Position numbers and translations under genes: made by a program
Notes under the pieces: model-generated
Told to the model about the DNA's origin: nothing
The model's database searches: none
What the model saw: only the letters and a program-made list of their open reading frames with translations
Part shown: in pieces, positions 56,842 through 64,000 of the stretch
Layout of the letters: every line of letters begins with the position of its first letter
How positions within the stretch are numbered: the first letter of the stretch is position 1
Source: Balanoglossus misakiensis
Lineage: Eukaryota > Hemichordata
Assembly (NCBI GenBank): GCA_040954595.2
Contig: CM082585.2
Coordinates: forward strand, 2,480,001 to 2,544,000
Direction: 5' to 3'
Length of the DNA: 64,000 nt

Positions 56842-58472
56842 ATCCAGCTGGTATTACTGTTGCTGCACAGGCCCTGAAGTAGAAGAGAGTAAGAAGCATC
56901 CGTCATATGGCGATACCAATCTCTTAGCGGGTGTAGCTGGTGATTGGCGAGAAGGTTCACTGCTGTGAAGTAGTGTTTGGCAGAGTGTAAACGCGATAAG
57001 GAGTCTGCGCTGTTGTCCTTGGTGCTCACGTATCGGGCTGTGATGTGGAAATTAAATAGTGCCGACAGCCAGAACAACTCGCGAAGCCATTCCATAGCCG
57101 CTTTGTTGCGGGATGTACCAGAGTTAATGGCGTACATGGTTGTGGTATTGTCTGTATATACCACTATGTGGTGTTTGTCCCAGAAACAACACCATCGCCT
57201 GCATGCAATCAGGACTGTATACAGTTCCTGTAAGTTGATGTGCATGTCTGCCAAGATAGGGTGGTCGGCCGACCACTGTGTATAAAACCAGTCATTCGCG
57301 AAAATACCTGCTCCCGCTATTGCGCATGCATCAGTGGTGAAAACCTGTTGGGGCAACGGAGTCTCCTCTATGAAGAAAGCCGTACCATTGAAAACTTTGC
57401 TCAGATTTGTCCACCATTGGATGTCCGCTCTCGCGTGCCTGTGAAGGCGTATGTGATGAGACTGCTGTGAAACTGAGTTTGACAAGTCAATAAGACGTCT
57501 CAAAAATGTGCGTCCGCCGCGAATAACCCGTGCTGCCCAGTTGAGTTTGCCAAGTAGTTGTTGGAGTTCGCGTTTGGTTGTTCGCCGCTTAGGAAGCCAG
57601 TGTTGCAAAAGGTCGCTCAAGTCCTGTAATTTGCCCTTATTGAGGGAAAGCGTCCGTGTGCGTGCATTTATCTCTATGCCAAGAAATGTCAGCTGCTGTG
57701 TTGGGTTTACCACTTTGTCCCAGTTTATTGTGAAGCCAAGGTTCTGTAAAAGTTGTAATAAAGCCAGAAATGCTTGCTCGCAAGCAAATTTGGAGTCCGC
57801 TATAATCAGAAAATCATCACGATAAACAATTACCGCCTGGTACCCTTTTCTGCACATCATTCTGGTGACGCTTTGCGTTATGCGGGTGAAAATTTCTGGG
57901 CTTTTGGCTGCCCCGAATGGTAGCCTGGTGTCCACCATATAAGTAGAGGTATTCTGTCCTGAAAATTTGTAGCGGAGACCTGTAGCTCGCTGCGAGTCCG
58001 TGCTTATAGGGACCGAACGGTACGCTGACTTCAAGTCCACTTTCGCGAGATATGAACCAACTTTGCACAGTTGCACCGCGTGATCTATAGTTTCATATTT
58101 AAAAGTTGAAGTAGAAGCGTACGCGTTGACACCGCCTCCTACTGGGCGGCTGCAGTCGTGTATGAGTCTGACTTTGTCAGAGTTTTTCTTGGGGATGGCA
58201 CCTAAACTGCTAATTATTTGAGGCTTCTCCGCTGTGACACGGTAATTACCCACATCAACCTCATGGATAATTTGTTCCTCGACTGCCTTGCGATTAGCAG
58301 GGTCAGAGCATGACGCATAGTTTTTTCTGTCCACGTTTTGAAGGGGGGTACCAGGGGTAATGATATCGAAACCAAATTTTAAACCGTTGAGTATGAAGTC
58401 GCGATCCATGTCATTTTCCAGTTCATCATTCCACGTTGCCAGGTGATCAGTAAGAGGGCTAGCAACCTTATC
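56673..58472 (-). CDS. RT-RNase H of minus-strand Ngaro, intact
   Basis: The frame is open from just after a TAG at 58475-58473; the first ATG is at 58409. RT motifs: SSLGAIPKK, VRLIHDCSRP, LAKVDLKSAYRSVP, RLPFGAAKSPEIF, and the catalytic VYRDDFLIIA, then FLGIEINA. RNase H motifs: FTTDACAIAGAGIF, NLQELYTVL, VVYTDNTTTM and NSADSLSR. No stop or shift interrupts the ~600 residues. It is in the same frame as the second part of gag, with a single TAG between. The last ~55 residues overlap the recombinase gene and look like linker. Confidence 0.92.
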   Translation of the reverse strand, partial: DKVASPLTDHLATWNDELENDMDRDFILNGLKFGFDIITPGTPLQNVDRKNYASCSDPANRKAVEEQIIHEVDVGNYRVTAEKPQIISSLGAIPKKNSDKVRLIHDCSRPVGGGVNAYASTSTFKYETIDHAVQLCKVGSYLAKVDLKSAYRSVPISTDSQRATGLRYKFSGQNTSTYMVDTRLPFGAAKSPEIFTRITQSVTRMMCRKGYQAVIVYRDDFLIIADSKFACEQAFLALLQLLQNLGFTINWDKVVNPTQQLTFLGIEINARTRTLSLNKGKLQDLSDLLQHWLPKRRTTKRELQQLLGKLNWAARVIRGGRTFLRRLIDLSNSVSQQSHHIRLHRHARADIQWWTNLSKVFNGTAFFIEETPLPQQVFTTDACAIAGAGIFANDWFYTQWSADHPILADMHINLQELYTVLIACRRWCCFWDKHHIVVYTDNTTTMYAINSGTSRNKAAMEWLRELFWLSALFNFHITARYVSTKDNSADSLSRLHSAKHYFTAVNLLANHQLHPLRDWYRHMTDASYSLLLQGLCSNSNTSWIWTSANTSTQHMQNQQRKHTALNVLPTSGFVSTSASGLCPARNSPSADTLSSWLGH

Positions 58473-59464
58473 CTAGGCATGATTGTTCGAAGTTAGCAAT
58501 TTGTGGCGGTGTTGTGGGTGATCTTTGTGGCACCCGTCCTCGATGCATATGTGCGCAAAACGACAGTAGGTGCGGTTGCAGCCCGGTGGGTTTTGGAAAT
58601 CGAAACAAATTTCCTAGCCTTTCGAATCATAACTGCGACCTTTGGAGTTGCCTGTGGTATTTTTCCCTTTTTGCTGAGGCGCGACTTGCCGCTCATCAAG
58701 GTGATAGAGTGACAGGTGAAGGTCTACGGCTCCCCACGCGAGCGAATCGGCAGCCTGCTTTTTCCTGCACTCGTGATCGTAAGTCAGGACCGATGGGATT
58801 GTGAATGATTGAGCGTAGTCACCAATATTAATTGTATGATCGAGATATGCCAGTGTCTCTTCCGTGGACATACCGCGGGCGATCAGTGCCTTTAAAATGC
58901 GGGCATTGGCTGATATCCACTGTGGCAGTGAAACTTGGTCCGGTCGCGGTCGTTGTTTTGCTGTTCGCATAACTAATTTTGTGTCTCCGTCGGCGGCCAG
59001 TTCAGTGTCGTCTGGTTGATCGAACGAACCCTTTTTCGTGGTGACATAGTCCGGAATTAGTAGGGGTTTTCGCTCACCTTTCCCGGGGGCTGGCTTTGCG
59101 TTTGTGGCCTGTGGTTGGTCGGACAGGACGTCTTTGAGGGCATCGTTGCCATCGTTGCTTCGAGGAGCTCATTCAGTGCCTTGTTTTTTGCCAAGTCTTG
59201 TGTGGTTACCTCTTTGGTGGCCTCGCCGGCGGGCTTCGGCGTGTCCACGGGCTTGGATTCCGCTTTTTGAGAGCATAGTTTGTTTCGCAACTGGCGAAGC
59301 AGTCCATGTTGACCGATGTGTAGTTGTAGGTCGACAATGTCTTGGTCGCTGAGGCACTACAGTACTTCGGAGGATGTGACCTGGGAGGTGGTTAGAGAGC
59401 TGATAGTGTCTTTTGAAAGACCCGCCGCTTCACACCATTCAACAAAGCTGTAATCTTCTGACAT
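58473..59464 (-). pseudogene. gag: gag of minus-strand Ngaro: three in-frame TAG codons and one frameshift
   Basis: The ATG at 59464 starts EDYSFVEWCEAAGLSKD. An in-frame TAG lies at 59359-59357; the frame then continues SDQDIVDLQLHIG and NELLEA. A frameshift at about 59155-59165 moves to the frame of LLIPDYVTTKKGSFDQ, SLPQWISANARILKAL and AWGAVDLHLSLYHL. A second TAG is at 58616-58614. After it comes a CCCH-type zinc finger (CFDFQNPPGCNRTYCRFAHIC) that ends at a third TAG at 58475-58473, directly in frame with RT. Capsid-like helices and the zinc finger are the usual Ngaro Gag parts. The first two stops and the shift look like decay; the third sits at the natural gag/pol border. Confidence 0.78.
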
Positions 59465-59536
59465 TGTAACTGGTGACTATTGGGGGTATGTCCGGGAAAG
59501 ATCGAAATTAAAGCAGTTTCGGCGAACGACATACAA

Positions 59537-59652
59537 AATGTCCGCTGTCTGTCTGGGCAAAAAACCACGAGGTAGCCTCGTCCCAGGACCAACTCCCACA
59601 TCCTCGATCCCAGCTCCATTTAAACTCCAATAAAACAAGTGTTATTGTACAC
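59537..59652 (-). repeat. split direct repeat A1
   Basis: 116 bp, the 5' end of the element on the minus strand. It matches A2 except for one A in a homopolymer and one substitution. Confidence 0.9.
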
Positions 59653-59704
59653 AATATTTATTACTTATATAGCACATTACACGATAAATCTCAACATGCT
59701 TTAA

Positions 59705-60463
59705 GATGGGTCCCCCGTATCTTTTTGCTCGTTGCTATGGGCCTTTATGGGACACTACACTCAATTTTGATCGAAACCGTTATGAACGTCCGACAAGGGG
59801 CTTGTAACTTTTTAAAAATACACATGATTGTGTGCACACCCCCTGTCCGAGTATGTTTACGGCAGCTACCGCCCGGTCATAGGCCGCCACGCTAATACGG
59901 CAAAGCAGCGGTCAGCGATGGCGTGCGCGTCCTGTAACCAGAGTAACTGGATCGAACGCTAAAAATCCAATGTTTTGTACACAGAGATTTTGTACCGTTC
60001 ACGAAAATCCCTAAGGCTTTTTTCATAGGCCACGTACGCCAGTCAAATTTGACCTGCTTGTTGAGAACGCACTTCCGCACAGTGTGACGGATCGTTTTTT
60101 CGGTTTTCGTCGTGCTAAGAAGCGATACCGGTGGAAGAGTGTGTCCAAAATCACCCAAAATCGATGACTTTTTCAGGTGTGGTACGGGTATGCTGAAATC
60201 GTAGGATACAACGATAATATTCGAAATCAAAATCCGTCACGATCTTCCCTGGTTCAAGCAACTAATGAATACGTATCAAGTTCGTTTTTGAGGTCACGGA
60301 ATAAAAAGCCTTAGGCTTTTGAAATTTGACCTAGCTAATTTGCATATCAATGGCGTCAGGGGGCGCGCGCTCACAATCGTGCAGATTTTTAACTAGTTAC
60401 CGGCCCCGTGTTAGACTCTGAAAGGCCCATAGCAACGAGCAAAAAGAACCGGGGGACCCATCT
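59705..60463. mobile_element. TTAA-flanked MITE, 759 bp, ~42-bp inverted repeats
   Basis: TTAA at 59701-59704 and 60464-60467. The left terminus GATGGGTCCCCCGTATCTTT, then TTGCTCGTTGCTATGGGCCT, is matched by the reverse complement of the right terminus with two mismatches. A 112-codon minus-strand frame (60230-59892) shows no transposase motif. Its ends differ from those of the piggyBac element at 30860, so it belongs to another TTAA-using family. Confidence 0.9.
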
Positions 60464-60464
60464 T

Positions 60465-63079
60465 AAATACCCATGCATATGCATTAAATACCTATGTCAA
60501 AGTGCAGAGCTTGCATCACCATCTCCTCTGATGCATCATTGAGCTTGCTTCGCCATTTGCCCTGATGCAAAGAATCAGATTCAATGTCATCGTTGCATTA
60601 GCAATGTCGAAGTACAGTGCATTTGGACACGTATTAAACTGGGCATTTACAATCAACTTGAAATCCACATATGCATTTAATACCCATGTCAAAGTGAAGT
60701 GATTGCATCACTATCTACCCTGATGCATCATCAACCTTGCTTCGCCATTTGCCCTGATGCAAAGAATCAGATTCAATGTCATCGTTGCATTAGCAATGTC
60801 AAATTAGAGTGCTTTTGGCAAAGTATTAACCTATGGATTTACATTTAACATTAAATACCCATGTGAAAGTGCAGAGTTTGCATCACCATCTACTCTGATG
60901 CATCATTGAGCTTGCTTCGCCATTTGCCCTAATGCAAAGAATCACATCCAATGTCACCATTGCATTAGCAATGTCAAATTACAGTGCTTTTGGACACGTA
61001 TTAACCCAGGGATTTATCATCTACTTGAAATCCCCATATGCATTTAATACCCATGTCAAAGTGAAGTGTTTGCATCACTATCTACCCTGATGCATCATAA
61101 AGCTTGCTACGCCATTTACCCTGATGCAAAGAATCAGATTCAATGTCATCGTTACATTAGCAATGTCAAAGTACAGTGCTTTTGGACACGTATTAACCCA
61201 GGGATTTATCATCAACTTGAAATCCCCATATGCATTTAATACCCATGTCAAAGTGAAGTGATTGCATCACTATCTACCCTGATGCATCATCAACCTTGCT
61301 TCGCCATTTGCCCTGATGCAAATAATCAGATTCAATGTCATCGTTGCATTAGCAATGTCAAATTAGAGTGCTTTTGGCCACGTATTAACCTATGGATTTA
61401 CATTTAACATTAAATACCCATGTGAAAGTGCAGAGTTTGCATCACCATCTACTCTGATGCATCATTGAGCTTGCTTCGCCATTTGCCCTAATGCAAAGAA
61501 TCCCATTCAATGTCACCATTGCATATGCAATGTCAAAGTACAGTGCTTTCCGCCACGTATTAACCCAGGGATTTACAGACAACTTTAAATCCCCCTGTAG
61601 GCATTTTATACCCATGTCAAAGTGCAGAGCTTGCATCACTATCTACCCTGATGCATCATCAACCTTGCTTCGCCATTTACCCTGATGCAAAGAATCAGAT
61701 TCAATGTCATCGTTGCATTAGCAATGTTAAAGTACAGTGCTTTTGGACACATATTAAACTGGGCATTTACAATCAACTTTAAATCCACTTATGCATTATA
61801 TTCCAATGTCAAAGTGAAGGGCTTGAAACACCATCTTCCCAGATGCATCATCAAGCTTGCTTCGCCTTTTACCCTGATGCAAAAGATCAGAATTAAAATC
61901 ACTGTTGCATTAGCAATTACAGTGCTTTTGGCCATGTATTAACCCAGGGATTTACAGTCAACTTTAAATACCCATGCATATGCATTGAAAACCTATGTCA
62001 AAGTGCAGAGCTTGCATCACCATCTACTCTGATGCATCATAAAGCTTGCTTCGCCATTTACCCTGATGCAAAGAATCAGATTCAATGTCATCGTTGCATT
62101 AGCAATGTTAAAGTACAGTGCTTTTGGACACGTATTAACCCAGGGATTTATCATCAACTTGAAATCCCCATATGCATTTAATACCCATGTCAAAGTGAAG
62201 TGATTGCATCACTATCTACCCTGATGCATCATCAACCTTGCTTCGCCATTTGCCCTGATGCAAATAATCAGATTCAATGTCATCGTTGCATTAGCAATGT
62301 CAAATTAGAGTGCTTTTGGCCACGTATTAACCTATGGATTTACATTTAACATTAAATACCCATGTGAAAGTGCAGAGTTTGCATCACCATCTACTCTGAT
62401 GCATCATTGAGCTTGCTTCGCCATTTGCCCTAATGCAAAGAATCCCATTCAATGTCACCATTGCATATGCAATGTCAAAGTACAGTGCTTTCCGCCACGT
62501 ATTAACCCAGGGATTTACAGACAACTTTAAATCCCCCTGTAGGCATGTTATACCCATGTCAAAGTGCAGAGCTTGCATCACTATCCACCCTGATGCATAA
62601 TCAACCTTGCTTCGCCATTTACCCTGATGCAAAGAATCAGATTCAATGTCATCGTTGCATTAGCAATGTCAAAGTACAGTGCTTTTGGACACGTATTAAC
62701 CCAGGGATTTACAGACAACTTTAAATCCCCCTGTAGGCATTTAATACCCATGTCAAAGTGCAGAGCTTGCATCACTATCTACCCTGATGCATCATCAACC
62801 TTGCTTCGCCATTTACCCTGATGCAAAGAATCAGATTCAATGTCATCGTTGCATTAGCAATGTTAAAGTACAGTGCTTTTGGACACGTATTAACCCAGGG
62901 ATTTACAGTCAACTTTAAATCCCCCTGTAGGCATTTTATACCCATGTCAAAGTGAAGGGCTTGAAACACCATCTTCCCAGATGCATCATCAAGCTTGCTT
63001 CGCCTTTTACCCTGATGCAAAAGATCAGAATTAAAATCACTGTTGCATTAGCAATTACAGTGCTTTTGGCCATGTACAG
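60465..63079. repeat. satellite array, ~14 monomers of 175-194 bp, ~942-bp higher-order unit
   Basis: Each monomer contains TTGCATCACCATCTACTCTG, then GCTTGCTTCGCCATTTGCCC, then AATCAGATTCAATGTCATCG, then TTGCATTAGCAATGTC and CACGTATTAACCCAGGGATT. Starts of TGCATCAC fall at about 60512, 60704, 60879, 61071, 61263, 61438 and 61632, alternating between 192 and 175 bp. A variant (GCAAATAATCAG) at 61318 recurs 942 bp later at 62260 with the same neighbours, so blocks of five monomers were duplicated together. It starts at the right end of the 59705 MITE. Confidence 0.92.
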
Positions 63080-64000
63080 TCCCAACAGAATAGAACAACT
63101 ATTTGTACATTTCTGAATACGGCAAGTAGTACGTCAACCCTACGGGAACCCCTACGGGAACTATTGTTAGTTGTAGCAGAGTTTGCTGCAACAATTGTCT
63201 AAGGCCCATTTCCTTTTGTTACATTTCCGTAAAAACTACGGCAACTCCTTTAGGGCAAGCCATTAACAAGGGAAGCTTAACACCTCTACCCTAAATACTG
63301 CTGCAACACCTGTCAATTAGCCCCCACAGAGTGATGCCTTTTCTTCAAGGTGTTGATTATTTTGCTACAACTAGAGTGATTGACAGGTCTAGAACTAGAG
63401 TGCAACATTTTTGCAACAGGTCACTGCAACATTGTATCACAAAGTTTACAAAAGAAGCTCTGTCTGAGAATAAAATGGCAAAGGGCTGACATCAAATACC
63501 AATGAAGTCAGTTTTGGAATGATGTTATGTTCATCGACAAAGTCTGAACTCTCTTGGTAACAGAACAGTCTGTGGACATGAACAGAGGTCAACACATCCC
63601 TACCCCAGTGTTGTAGAATGCACATGTTTTGCTGGGGTTTCTTTTCTTTCAAGGAGCTGGACCAATTAATATTTGAGAGATACAGCATGACCAATGGAAA
63701 ATCAAACACAATGACGCATTTCACAATTGGGTTTAGCTTAAAAGACATTGGCTTTCATTTTTTTTGACCTGCTGCCCCCCCCCCCCCCCTTACATGAAGA
63801 CCCTGATAATAAATAGTAGGCTTGTTTACAAAATAATGTTGGCCTGCAGTACCACGTTCCGCTGCAGTTTGATCTTTAGAACAGACAAGTTTTGAGAGTC
63901 TTGACTATAATTTTGAAGGGTTTCATAAGTAGTAATGGTCTGTATTATTTCAATATTCTATTATTACGGCAATGGATATACACTCATTTTCCGACGGGCA
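63080..64000. other. no gene seen
   Basis: Unassigned sequence. It holds a CCTACGGGAAC duplication at 63138-63160, a poly-C run at 63775-63789 and a 100-codon minus-strand frame (63748-63446) with no recognised domain. Confidence 0.5.

Larger units (their letters stand above)
55361..59652 (-). mobile_element. near-complete Ngaro retrotransposon, 4.3 kb, with split direct repeats
   Basis: Minus-strand order: A1 (59652-59537), gag, RT-RNase H, tyrosine recombinase, B1 (55831-55715), A2 (55714-55598), a 120-bp spacer, B2 (55477-55361). A1 and A2 match over ~116 bp; B1 and B2 match over 117 bp; B1 and A2 abut. This is the defining A1-ORFs-B1-A2-B2 layout of Ngaro-type elements. No methyltransferase gene is present. 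pol and recombinase are intact; gag carries stops and a shift. Confidence 0.93.

Noticed and set aside
59892-60230. 112-codon minus-strand frame inside the TTAA MITE
   Set aside because: No transposase motif; the element is too short to be autonomous.
61442-63020. Repeated 60-85-codon frames in both strands
   Set aside because: They are periodic by-products of the ~190-bp satellite, with the same peptide repeated each monomer and no start context.
1-64000. tRNA, rRNA or other structured RNA genes
   Set aside because: I looked for cloverleaf-type boxes and rRNA blocks and saw none; a covariance-model search would be needed to exclude small ones.

Overview
This is a eukaryotic window from a repeat-rich animal genome, probably a marine invertebrate; I cannot name the species. 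It is AT-rich, with introns, microsatellites, satellites and a very dense layering of transposable elements (TEs). There are no bacterial operons, rRNA or tRNA genes, or CRISPR arrays. Almost every long open reading frame belongs to a TE.

Layout. 1-3679: 3' part of a Ngaro/DIRS-type tyrosine-recombinase retrotransposon (RT-RNase H, recombinase, terminal direct repeats), cut by the window start. 3680-7650: dispersed repeats, a 103-bp tandem duplication and an inverted-repeat element. 7683-15451: a probable spliced gene whose last exon encodes an RPA-like OB-fold/zinc protein, preceded by small exons that are all phase 1-1, two of them duplicated. Palindromic TTAA-flanked MITEs lie in and after it, and a 4 x 240-bp tandem array follows. 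17059-22112 (minus): a Ty3/gypsy element lacking its 3' end. 22113-24400: a ~590-bp-unit array with a 720-bp solo LTR inserted in it. 25440-26694: a dispersed element with 239-bp internal repeats and a terminal hairpin. 26796-28912: a decayed pogo-type transposase. 30860-34859: a structurally complete piggyBac element with matched 13-bp ends, TTAA duplications, three exons and all three catalytic aspartates. 35535-37606: another dispersed hairpin-ended element. 38007-40246: a small LTR-flanked element with only a Gag-like ORF. 41190-46550: a dead L1-type LINE with a 12-bp target duplication, inserted at the 5' LTR edge of a second gypsy element (46556-53180). That gypsy element is itself disrupted by a 1.5-kb long-TIR element and by a 795-bp tandem duplication. 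55361-59652 (minus): a near-complete Ngaro element with textbook A1-ORFs-B1-A2-B2 repeats. 59705-60463: a TTAA-flanked MITE. About 60465-63079: a ~190-bp satellite with a ~942-bp higher-order period.

How the parts relate. The window is a layered TE record rather than a set of cooperating genes. The piggyBac copy and the minus-strand Ngaro look youngest or most intact. The L1, pogo and both gypsy elements carry stops, frameshifts or catalytic substitutions. The OB-fold gene at 14352-15451 is the best candidate for a non-TE or domesticated gene. All coordinates and comparisons were made by eye; identity levels are approximate.
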